Assembly: GCF_964355755.1 (NCBI RefSeq)
Contig: NC_092677.1
Coordinates: 14,098,601 to 14,162,600 of the forward strand
Length of the DNA: 64,000 bases
Source: Antedon mediterranea
Taxonomy: Eukaryota; Echinodermata; Crinoidea; Comatulida; Antedonidae
Direction of reading: 5' to 3'
A program made the position numbers and the translations under genes. Positions 25,046 to 36,105 of the stretch are shown piece by piece (within the stretch, counting starts at the first letter, position 1; each line of letters starts with the position of its first letter). The notes under the pieces are model-generated. The model did no database searches, was not told the DNA's origin, and saw only the letters and a list, made by a program, of their open reading frames with translations.

Positions 25046-26508
25046 AATGCTATTTAATATTATTTCTTTATTATTTATTTCTTTATACTGGGTAGGCTCT
25101 TCAGTCCAGAGGGCCCAGTTTTTATCTGTGGTTGTGTGTGACAGTGGTTGTGTGTGTACTGTACACCGAGGTAAGGGGCCTACTTGTCTCGAAAGATGTA
25201 CTGAGCACTGGACCACGTTGACTTGCCCTAAGTCTGTATTCATTGACTTTTTAAAAATTTATTTATGAAACGCCTTATGTCCCAAAATAATTATCGTTTT
25301 ACTTATCTCTTTCTACCACCAGAACTATGGAGCGAGCGAGTGAGCCTAGAACCCTTGCCGGTGTTTTGCCAATGTAATTACTGTTTCACGGCCATTTTGT
25401 TGTTTTAACAAAATTAATCCCTTCCTGTAGAAGAAACAACCGAAACAACAATTTTCTTAACAAAAAACAAATATTTTTTGGCAATATATATTTGCAAGGT
25501 TTACTCCCATCCTATGCTTCTATTCATATTATAATGAAACCCCTATTAATGTGACGCCTTTGAGGCCTAAAAAGTGTCCCTCAATGACAAACATTTCATT
25601 TTCAGTTTCGATTCAACAGTAATATATTATTTTAAAACTAATTAAAATTGTATACGATTTATCAGAAAAGGAATTACTGTGATACGAGATACAGGTAATG
25701 ATCTATTGTGATTTTTATTCGTTTAATCTTGTATATAAATATAACATTTTATTATCCGGGTTCTAAAATGAAAACAAACAAATTAAAATGAAAAACTCAC
25801 AAAGGGATTGTTCTTTCTGTGTAAAATATTTTAAAACGAAAAAGATGATAATGATGATTATTGTCAAGTGTATAGAAAAATATAAGAAAATTAATGAAAA
25901 AAGAGGTAATACGGAATTTCAAAAATCTAAAAATGTTACTGATGCATTGTAACGACATTTGGAATTAACAAAAATGTGTTAAATAATATGATTTTATGTA
26001 ATAACATGAGATAATATGAATCTGAATAAAAGTGGTGTTTGCGCCACAAAAGAGAGAGAAAAAAAGTTTATTATTACCTAGGCCTGTAGTAGTACTGTAT
26101 ACTGTAATTGTATTATGCATAACAACGAGACTGGAATTTTATTATTTTTGGTTCTAATTATAGAAATGCGAATAAGATGGGTTATGAAGATCATGATATT
26201 CTGATTTTCGATTTATATACAGTGCAATAATATAAAATCATTTTAGTAGAATCTCATAATTGCTTTAGTATTACGTTTCACGAGTATCGGGAATATGATG
26301 AATCGAATTTATACCCACACTACTAACACGCGTCGTACTTTTGTACAAAACAAGTGAACGTGGTGGCACAAATACTGTGTCTTCCATTATTTCGAATGTG
26401 TCACTATACTTACACTATTTTCACTATAGGCCTACTTAAATTGTTCAAATCGTTTCACTATCATCTCCGACTGTAGTAAATGTGTCCTAAGAGTTGAAAA
26501 CAATATAA

Positions 26509-26650
26509 AGCTCTGTTCTACACTATCAAATTAGTTTGACAAAAAATTTTTGATGTGCCCAAATATGGTAGTAATATGACATCAACATGTCCATATATGG
26601 GCACATAACATTTCCTTTGTCATATACAGTTTCATAGTGTAGACAAGGCT
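26509..26650. mobile_element. MITE, AGCTCTG...CTACACTATCAAA family
   Basis: Left end AGCTCTGTTCTACACTATC is mirrored by ATAGTGTAGACAAGGCT at the right. The interior is itself palindromic (TGCCCAAATATGGTAG, then TGACATCAACATGTCCATAT). Five copies lie in this window, three of them within 2.6 kb in and around the NETO gene. Non-coding. Confidence 0.85.
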
Positions 26651-27460
26651 ATTGGTGATAACATTTATGGAGGAGACAGTTTTAGAATCAACTTAAAATT
26701 GGCAATATATATTTAAAGAGAAAAAAGTGATCTAATATTTTTTTCTCACTTCTGTATTCTACACTCACTCACTCACTCTTCATTCACGTGATTAAATGTC
26801 AAAGTTTACATGAAGTTAACACTAGTTCTAAATTGATCTGTGTTAATGTAATATAAGCACAGTTGCTACCTAAATTAATTTAATATTTTTAGGATACATT
26901 TTACCTAACCAATAATCATTTGTGAATACAACGGAACTACCATTTGTTTTAACTAGCTTTTAACAAATAAATCAAAGTCACAATATAATCAAGTCTAATT
27001 TGCCTGTGGCTAGAATTTATATTTATTTGACTATTAAAGGTTTTATCTCAATAGTCATAAATATCTGACCTTACTGAAACGTTATGTCAACTGTGTGTCT
27101 TAAAGCCAGAGGCTAAAATTAAATTACATGCGTTTTATTATGTTATTTCAAATTACAGATATATAGATTTATGTTTTCATTTCTAAGTGGGGTCAAAGTT
27201 AAAGGTATTCTTGTACGTGGTTAGGAAAACATAATTTGATTATTGTAATGATTATGAATTTTATCGTGGCATCAGAGTGAAGTATCGAAAGCCAATGCTA
27301 TCAAAACAATCTTGAAAAGATTAGCCCTGACGAAGGATTGGAAGGGAGGTCTGTTCATGTTTTTGAACATTTTTAAATTGCTTCTTTACTGTTGTGCCTC
27401 AACATTAGATTAGATTGATTGTTGATTAGGTTCATTGTAACCACAAATATAGTAGTGGAG

Positions 27461-27550
27461 CTGTAGCTTGGTGGTTAAAATGCTTACCTTCCGATCCCTT
27501 GACTCAGTGTTCAATCCTGGCCCAGTGCAAAGGTTGTAACTCGCGACTCT
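27461..27550 (+). mobile_element. tRNA-derived SINE-like fragment
   Basis: A box TAGCTTGGTGGTTAAAATGC (27464-27483) and B-box-like GTTCAATCC (27509-27517), followed by TGGCCCAGTGCAAAGGTTG. Similar to the fragment at 10028. Confidence 0.55.
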
Positions 27551-28060
27551 TTCAACTCCACTCCCTTGACTCATTAAAACTTAGTTTATAAAGCACGATC
27601 AATTATAAAATAGCTTATTATCCTGTAATTTACAATTACTCGCTGGTTGATACGATGAAATAAATAAATAAATAGCTATCATAATGTCCTATAGTTTAAC
27701 TGTATATAAATACCATCATTCATCATAGGCCTATTATTATAGATATATCTGGAAACTTGTTAACATTTGATATCTACTCGCGTCTTCACGTCGCATCGTT
27801 TGCGTAATTTAGCCTAATCAACAATTCGCTTGACCCTACTAAAATAGCCTCACACCAAGCAATCAACGTAAAAAAACAAAATAAGCATTGCATGTCAATG
27901 GTTAATGGAGGTGTTTTCATTTTTAAGTAGGGAGTCCATTCTAATACACTGCAAAGTGAGCGAACGGCGCGTGTCTGTGACTGTCGACGGCTGACTACTT
28001 TGCGGAACTTTAGGTGAGCGCATAACCTTCATCTATTTAGCTACATACGGATGTATATAA

Positions 28061-28571
28061 AGCTCTCTCTAACAAATACTATCAAACTTGATGTGATGTG
28101 CCCATTTATGGACATGACGATGTCATATCACTACCATATTTGTATTGTACCCCAAACATGAATAATAAAGATTCATAAAATCAGACTTTGAATAGATTAT
28201 TTTGTAGTTTTAAAGTTAATCAGTTCCGTAGAAAAAATAAAGAAAAAATCACGTTTTCACTTATAAAATGACAAAATAAATAATAAATAATAATAAAAAA
28301 TTAATAAATTCAATAAATTAAATCCATTGGCTGGCAATTTGACTATTTTTTTTGCTTTAGATTACAGTTTTTCAGGTAAATTCATTTTCGTTTCCATCTA
28401 ATTTTTTGCGTGGATAACTATTAGTATTAGGTGACGTGACATTAAAATGACATATCCAATAAACATTTTTAAGAATTATTTTTTTCAAGGGACAATACAT
28501 CTTTAAGCATAACTACCATATTTCGGCACATCACACTTTTGTCACACTAGTTTGATAATGTAGACAGAGCT
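28061..28571. mobile_element. MITE of the CTACACTATCAAA family, split by an insertion
   Basis: Left half (28061 to about 28141) ends in CACTACCATATTTG. The right half resumes near 28507 with AACTACCATATTTCGGCACA and ends at TAGACAGAGCT (28571). The sequence between is a separate TTAA-type element in reverse orientation. Confidence 0.75.
28142..28502. mobile_element. TTAA-type miniature element nested in a MITE
   Basis: The right end GGGACAATACATCT|TTAA (to 28502) matches the terminal repeat of the 4684 and 41305 elements. The left end is eroded (TGTATTGTACCCCAAACATG). Internal motifs (TTGACTATTTTTTTTGC, TGGATAACTATTAGT) are the reverse complement of the 4.7 kb copy. Confidence 0.7.
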
Positions 28572-28715
28572 TAACAATGACATAAGGATGGATATAATAA
28601 GAATGACATAAGAATGTATACACTTTGGTGAAATAAATAAATTAGGCTAAACGAGGCTAAGAATATAAAAATGGTTAGGTTTCACAATTAATAACCTCTT
28701 ATCCTAACTTATTAA

Positions 28716-29004
28716 AGATTAGTTGTCGCCATTAAGAAATTAAAATGTTTGTTAAATGTCAAATAGTTATTCAGTTTGACCAAAAATTGGACTGAAAAAA
28801 CTGTAATCTAAAGAATAATTTTAAAAAATAGTCAAATTGTCTGTCAGACAATGGTTTGTGGTTAAATTTAACCGTTTATTTTTTCTTTTTGTAGGCTATA
28901 AGTTAAATCATTATTTTGGGTTTTTTCTACGGGAAGTGAATAACTTTGTCAAAAGCTTAAAGTCCGATTCTGTAAATGTTGTTTTTTGGAAGAACAATAC
29001 ATTA
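28716..29004. mobile_element. Diverged TTAA-type miniature element
   Basis: TTAA|AGATTAGTTGTCGCC at the left, GGAAGAACAATACATT at the right, with internal AGTCAAATTGTCTGTCAG as in the 4.7 kb copy. Confidence 0.65.
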
Positions 29005-30339
29005 CAATTAACAAAGAAAGAATGGTAGTACAATAATATGTATATAAGTAGTTTTATTACTGTAATTTAGGTGTGTCGTCATATTTATATCTTAGATATC
29101 CGGAGTTCAGTTTGTTTTTCCCTGAAATCCGTCTGTAAAGTCGGTATTCTGCCATCAGATTTTACAAGCAACTATACTATTTTCCATCTCACATATCCAC
29201 TGTATTTAAGCCTGTAGTTTTAACTTATATGCGGAGTGTTTGCTTGTACACGTACAGTGCTGTAAGAAATATCCAAACCGACGTATATTTCTAGATTTTT
29301 AGTTATTGTTATATTTGAGCCAGGGAGTAAGGTAAGCAACATACGTCACAATCATGTTTAGGGTATTATTATGTAGGCATGCTTGGGGAGGCGACAACCG
29401 TATGCTAAACGTATAACAATGATAAATAGCATTGTGGCTCAAAACATCGAATATCTTCCTATACTATAAGTCACTAACAATAACATATAGATAACACTTG
29501 CGACTCACAATGTCGACTATCTCTAACTGAATTAAGTCACTATACAACAGGATAATGATTATGTAGGCATTGGATTGTATCTCGTAATTTGTTACAAATT
29601 AGCTATTATGCTTGAACGTAACGCATGGGTTCCGCTGCGTATATCCATGGTCTATCAACCACCCCGTGAAGGGGGAATTATTGGTAACGTTAAACCTATA
29701 TGAGTGAAATGACATTATAATAATACGAAACAATCAAGGGGATTCCGCGACTGATTTTCCAGCTGGATCCAAAGGGCCAATTCGGTAGAGGATTATTTCC
29801 AGGACTACTTACTTACTTGATACTTGACCTTTTATTTCTGGGGAAGGGTCCTCAGTCCTCTTTTAAAAGATGCCACTGATGATGCAGAGACAACTTCAGG
29901 CTTTAGTAAATTCCAGCTGTCGAAGACTCGATTGCCAAAAAAATTACTTTCCAACGTCGGAGTTATATTTTACTTTTTGGATCTGACCTCTAAGACCAGC
30001 ACGTTGGGAAAAGTGGGGAACGGGAGGTTGTTTGTAGCAATTATTACCATATTTGTATATTTCAATTAAATAATTTTTTTTTCTCCTTTCCTCAAGTGTA
30101 CGCATTTTTATTTCAGTTTGAAAAAGTCGTAGGTCTTTTTGTTCCGTCCCTTCTTCAAGATAAGATTCATTTAATGAGTAAGTCTGACATGTTTTATCCC
30201 GCTACCCAAGTTCCAACTGAGCAGCCAAACATAGGTCTATTCGTACGGAGACCGGTCGAACAGTTTACTATTCTACACTCTGCGTATTGCGAAAATGAAT
30301 ATCAAACCAAAGGTGAAACCTTCGATAACAATGACCTCT

Positions 30340-30460
30340 TAATAGGGATTTGATGTCCCATTAATAAGGGCTGGTCTATATAGTGCTAAAACACATATTT
30401 CCCCTCATTGTTTCAGGGGAAATTTACCCCTTATAAAGGGTGTCCCAAAGAAAGAGGTTC
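30340..30460. repeat. Fragment of the CCCCTATTAAGGGG-type repeat
   Basis: GATGTCCCATTAATAAGGGC and TTTACCCCTTATAAAGGGTG resemble the repeat at 9850, in diverged form. It ends just before the GGTTCCCACTAG-type elements at 30.49 kb. Confidence 0.5.
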
Positions 30461-30592
30461 CCCCAAAAATGTTGATGAAATGGCTCTCACTTGAAGGCAA
30501 CGCAAGTAATTTGACCAATCACGAGTTGATTATGGATCATCCATCGCGCCGTGGTTGCCTTGCGCTTACATCCTTGCGTTGCGTCTAAAACG

Positions 30593-30766
30593 TGGTTCCC
30601 ACTAGCGACGCAACACAAGGACGTAACGCAACGCAAGTGAATTGACCAATCACAAGCGATGGCTTATTCGCTTGTGATTGCTAACTGTCTATAACTTCGC
30701 TTGTCATTGGTTAAAACGCTTGCGTTGCGTTTACGTCCTTGCGTTACGTTCTAGTGGGAACCAAGC
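30593..30766. mobile_element. Palindromic MITE, GGTTCCCACTAG termini
   Basis: TGGTTCCCACTAG at 30593-30605 is mirrored by CTAGTGGGAACCA at 30751-30763. The inner ACGCAACGCAAG, TTGACCAATCACAAGC blocks are mirrored too, so the whole 174 bp can fold into one hairpin. A related half copy lies just upstream (30490-30590). Other fragments are at 15311, 35910, 37258 and 40290. Confidence 0.85.
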
Positions 30767-33219
30767 TTTAGTGCGAACCAAGCTTAAATGTTTGTTTGAA
30801 AACTAAAAGGGCGTGCAATGAAAAAAAAAGGATTTATATATAGTCTGCATAAAAATATTAATGTATGTATTATCGGTGAAATTTGTTTATTATTACTAGA
30901 TTCACTGAGTATCACGTATACTCTACTCATTGATGTCGATATGAATTATAAATTGTGCTTAGTGTGTTTGAATATATAATGTCCGAAAAATGTATGTGAG
31001 CAATACAACCGGCTTCTGTTTTGTTAGGCCTATATTTGCCTATAGTTTTAAAATTGTCCTATCTACTGCATAGAATCATGTTTTTTAAAAAACATTAATT
31101 TAATCTTTTACCCGTGTACCATCCATGAATAAAACATGTTCGATGTGTTGAAAGATTTCTTTTTAAAAACAAGATAACTGGCTTGTCGGTGTATGTAATG
31201 ATTTTAAGAAACTAAATGTGTTTGAATCTCCATAAATTTAATTTAAATTGTGGTCTTTTTAAAAAAATACCGGATAAGTTGTACATGTATGTTAACCTTT
31301 TTTCAATTTTTTTTTAAAATCTCTCTAGAAATATCAAAACCAATGGATGAATAAAAAGAATTCTAATCTTTAATAATGTCGTTCATAAATAACAGATAAC
31401 ATAGCCGGTGAGGATGTATGACCAAGAAACCTACAGTACGATATCTCATATAAAAAGATTTATTATTTCGTGTCCAAATGTATATAAACTTCATTTTTAC
31501 TTTGGTTAAGATTAGTAAAAGAATGTTATAGATATTGCAGCCGATTATTCAGCTGTCATTAGGTAAATCGTAACTGATTATTGACAGTCATCTAGATACG
31601 AGTAGAGTCTGGTATGGTCAGTTAGGATATACAGTACCTACGATCAGCAACATCATCGGTGCCTATGGATTTTTTTAAAATTAATCTTTTTATGTCTAAG
31701 GCAACCAAAATTGATTTGGTTGATCGTATGTTTTTTATATAAGCAATTCGCATTACTGTGTTTAAATGCATAAATGTTTTTTTTCGATGAGACGACGGTG
31801 CATCTTTAAATGTTTAAATATCTATTTTTAGTAACTTATAATAAGTACATAGCATGGTGACGTAGAGGTGACGGCAAACAGTCGTCTCTGATGGGATTTC
31901 ATTACAGAAAACTAAATAAATGATGACCAAACCATTATAATTATACCGGAATATTTATGGAAATTATAGAATATTTTAAACTTCAATAAATTTAATACAT
32001 TCTTGCTGTAGGGCTCTGTAAAATCAACAGTTTGTGGAATTAAATGTATGCACTTTAAATATGTATCTACTCCTGCAGGCTTACGTTATCATTAAGTATT
32101 ATTAATAATATTTAATCTGTAGCAATTTGAATTCGGCCTTTCGAATATGATCATTGAAAGCATGCGCATGCGCGACTATGGTTTATTAAATAGCAAAGAA
32201 ATGTTAGAGACAGAGTTCTGAAAATGAGTTTTTAGTTATTGTCCTGTGTTATGTTAGTGTTTCGATGTTTGTCAAGCTTATGTGTTATACGCATGAAGCG
32301 CCATATGTGCCAAAATGTTAATCTTTTTACTAATTTACGGTCTAGAGCCTAGGCTAACTGGTAATGATGCAATAACTTAAAAGCACGGAGTCTGGCAACG
32401 TCAAATGCAATTTCCGGCTAAATGGGATCGACAACATCGCAGTAACTCCTAGTAGTTTTAAGTTAATTTTTCTTGAATATATTGTGATGTGTGTCCCTAG
32501 GATACTTAGTGTGTCACATGTTGTTCTGTTTGTTAATGTCATTCGTAGCATTGTCGACGTTTTGATGTTAATATACAATAATACTATAATGTACAGAACA
32601 CTTTGCGCCCAAAAGGCTTTAAATCGCGTAATTCATGATATAAATTTGAACAAAGAGTGGGGAGACGAAAGTTTAGCTTATTGCCTATTCAAGTGCGCGT
32701 GACTAATTGCGCTTTCAATAATATTATTTGAGTATTATCTTTAAGACCCCGGCAACGACCCACTTCTACCAAGTTTGATGTGGCAATTCGGTAACGGTCA
32801 CCCCTTACCAATTAACACAGTCATGCATATATGAGTTTTGATAAAATATTACTTAGTTGGGTGCATGTTCTTGTTTCTGCTTTTCCATTTGACGCAACCA
32901 TGTGTGTCAAGCTAAAAAGGCCTACTGTATAATATATTAAAATATAAATCACTCTAAATCATAAGTTTTATGACAGTGTGTCTGTCTATGATTTATTTCT
33001 TGGCTTTATTTTAATTGTTCTAATCAATCATCATTCTACTTAATCAATATATAGTATATCCGTCATTACATATTAATTTTCTACTATATTCAGTAATAAT
33101 GTTTGGTAGACACTTGACGTGTTAATGTTATACTTTTTATACTGTTATACAAACAAACTGAGGATCTATATCTCGACATATATGTCCAGTATCGTATTAA
33201 AATTGTGTCACATATGACA

Positions 33220-33256
33220 CCTGTATCATGAGTTAGGCTTTTGCTCATGATACAGG
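33220..33256. repeat. Perfect 13-bp hairpin
   Basis: CCTGTATCATGAG (33220-33232) and CTCATGATACAGG (33244-33256) with an 11-nt loop, inside a looser outer pairing of TGTGTCACA and TGTGATACACA. Confidence 0.85.
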
Positions 33257-35137
33257 GGTAACGTGTGATACACATGTGATGCTGTATTACAGAATTTGCC
33301 TATGGTAGTGTAAATATCATGGATATAGATGCCTACTGAGAATAGTAATAGTAATAGTATAGCTAGTATTCAAACCCCATTTTGACCGTTGTTCATAATA
33401 AAGAACAGTTATTGTAAAATGAAATATGAATACCCTTTGACAAATATACCTGTGTAGACATATTAATGCCTATAGTAGACAGTGGCGTCACGTAGCTGAT
33501 GCTAATATAACAGATACTGTGTATATTATAGATGACATCAATAATATACTGTAATATAAACGATACTATATCCTTTTGTAAACCCGAAACTTTACAAAAT
33601 ATCAACTTCTGACATGTTAAGTAAAAAATGTAGCAGATATGATTATATATTTCAATAATGAAAGGATTCAACTTCGTAACAATTGTGTGTTTAACGTTTT
33701 TTCCAAATGTATTTAATGTATTACTATTAGTTTTATTTTGGTAAACTGTGTTACACCTTTATTAAGGGACGCTTTCCCGTTTAACGAACTCGAGGTCGAG
33801 GAATTATTTTGAACAATACAAACAACTTGGGTTTCAAATGTGTCCCTTTTATCTATATATAAATTATGGTTAATTCTGACATAGGCGAGCACAATGCAAA
33901 AACTTTGGTACAAATCTCCGCCTTGGATACCTACCTTATCTATCCGAGATGTACCGCGAAACGTAGATTTGATAACATTAGTGTGCACGCCGACGCTATT
34001 GTTCCATATTTATATCTTAGGAAGATATTATAAAGAGTTTTTTAACAACATTTATGATTTCAACATTGGATTTTCCTCTCAATTTCAATTCTTCCCGGTC
34101 AAAGTAATTTCCGGGTTTAAGATAAGTTCACCTTAGTTTCAAATATTTTCTCTCTTTTATACACAAGGGAGCAGTTAAAATAATAGATTTGACCCTAAAG
34201 GTGACTGGAAACAGGCACTTTCCATCAATCAATACAGTGTCCCTTTGGAAGACGAAAAAAAAATTGGCCATTAATCATAGCCATTTCAGTTTTTTGTTTA
34301 TTTTAAAACATACCACACGTGTGTGAAGGTACAGTAGTTAAATAATAGGAATTATACTGCAAATTAATCAAGATCAAATTAAATATACGCCATAAAGAAT
34401 CAGAATATATTGTGGGGAATAGTATTATAAAATTACATAGGGAGATTTGATAAGACATTTTTCGAGTGAAATCTCGATAGCTGAGTTTTATTGAGTAAGC
34501 TTGCAGGAATAACTGTAGGCTATCTTCCTGTGTCCCGTTAGGACCGAGATGTCTGCCCATGTTGCAAGCCGTAATGTCTTCTTTCTTGGGCCCACTCTGT
34601 CACGGCAGTTAGTTTCAAAAGATGATTAAATTAAATAATGTATTAATAATTATTAGGATGGTATTCATTTGAATAAACGCCTCTCCAATAAAACATCACT
34701 TTGAATAATAACCCCCCCCCCCCCCACAACCCAACTATCTAATAAACGTCCATCCACATATTTATAATAACACAATTATACTATTTGTAGTAGAATTCAC
34801 CGCACTGTTATCTGCAATTTACCAAGCATTTGTTATTCTTTTTTACCACTTTTCATATCTATGAGAGGATTTCATTTGATTATAAATGTTACCATATTAT
34901 TAGAACTAAAAAATTTAACATATGTCCCTCGAATAAGCACCTCCCTCAAATGACCTCCGCCTCCCCAAAGGGCCCTACCAAACAATAAAAACTATACTTT
35001 AAAATGTTATTAATCATCTAAAACACTGTGAAACAAAGTAGTTCAGTTTTACGAATGTCAAGCATTTTTAATAATGGTAACCGACAGAAAATGTATAAGG
35101 AGAACATTGTCATTCCGAGAACCATCGTCTACACTTC

Positions 35138-35174
35138 CTAGAGGGGGAGCGAGCGAAGCGAGCTCACCCTCTAG
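35138..35174. repeat. Hairpin with GAGCGAGCGAAGCGAGC core
   Basis: CTAGAGGG (35138-35145) pairs with CCCTCTAG (35167-35174). The inner AGC/GCT-rich part also pairs. This looks like the end or core of a dispersed element; family not identified. Confidence 0.6.
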
Positions 35175-35275
35175 TAGTACAAATTTACGTTAAAAAAATA
35201 CATATTGGGGGTGCACGGTAACCCCTCCTTCCTACCCTATGATAGGGGTTCTTATGATTTCATAACTATATACGT

Positions 35276-35412
35276 CGTCTATAACACTATCAAACGCTAT
35301 GTGACAAAAAATGTTATTTGCCCATATATGGACATGATGATGTCATATCACTACCATATTTGGGCATATCACTACGATATTTGGAGACATCGCAACTAGT
35401 TTGATAGTATAG
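35276..35412. mobile_element. MITE, CTACACTATCAAA family (diverged copy)
   Basis: Has AACACTATCAAAC, TGCCCATATATGGACATGAT, GATGTCATATCACTACCAT, and ends GTTTGATAGTATAG, in the family order. Confidence 0.8.
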
Positions 35413-36057
35413 TTTCAATTTAATTCTCAATATTGAGTGACGTCAGCTTTTTAAACTACTGTCATTATGGCATTGTATTCCTTATTTTAGCAATGGCTTT
35501 TATGACGTCTGATGAATGTTCTTTCAATTACGTTTACGACATAAATATAAAGATAAGAAATAAAATCCATTAAAATTGTTGTTGCTCATAAAATAATGTT
35601 TCAGATTTGTTATGACGAATGGCAGTCGGTATTGTTGATAATGGTGAAAGCATTTACCATGAGTAGAATACGACTTTTGCCATTAAATTGATGGCCGTTA
35701 TTAAATTGCAGAAATTAGTGATTAAAACAATAGATTACGTACGTGCCAGTTTGTATGTCTATCTCTGTGAGTCGCAATTATGATGGTGTAGACTTACTAG
35801 GCTAGGTCTAGTGATATGTGTGCCCCTTGCTGTCGCTTTCTGCACTTTTTTTGCTAAGTATCAAACATTCGCTTAGTAACCACGAGCGGTTTATCAGAAC
35901 TGTCGATTGCGATTGATCAACTCATGTGCGTTGCGCTTACCCCCTTGCGCGCGTGAAGTGTAAAAAAATGTAATAATCGTTGATTTATCTTCTAACTACT
36001 AGCTATCGAACATAAACAACTTGTGTATTTGAAAACTAATTTGTTTATTTCTTGCAG

Positions 36058-36105
36058 CAGTGATATCTTTACTCATCTTCCATGGTTCAAGCCAAATTGT
36101 CGGAG
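36058..36105 (+). CDS. NETO exon: signal peptide core
   Basis: Acceptor TTTATTTCTTGCAG ends at 36057 and donor GGAG|GTAAAG is at 36106. The frame imposed by the next exon reads VISLLIFHGSSQIVGG: a hydrophobic core and a plausible cleavage site after SSQ. There is no Met, so a first exon must lie upstream and end in phase 1. A second AG at 36059-36060 could shift the start by one codon. Confidence 0.75.

Larger units (their letters stand above)
22818..36057 (+). other. Gene-poor 13-kb stretch, probably NETO intron 1
   Basis: No coding exon recognised. It holds a SINE-like piece (27.46 kb), several inverted-repeat elements (25.0, 26.5, 28.06, 28.7, 30.6, 35.3 kb), hairpins (24.41, 33.22, 35.14 kb) and a run of 14 C at 34712-34725. 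At 27955-28016 a CpG-rich segment ends in a donor-like TTTAG|GTGAGCG and could be an untranslated exon. Open frames at 29824-30069, 30096-30353 and a 120-codon reverse frame at 23494-23856 match no family I know and are within chance. Confidence 0.4.

Noticed and set aside
29824-30353. Two adjacent open frames of 81 and 85 codons
   Set aside because: No known domain, no clear splice sites, next to dispersed repeats; possibly a decayed element but unsupported.
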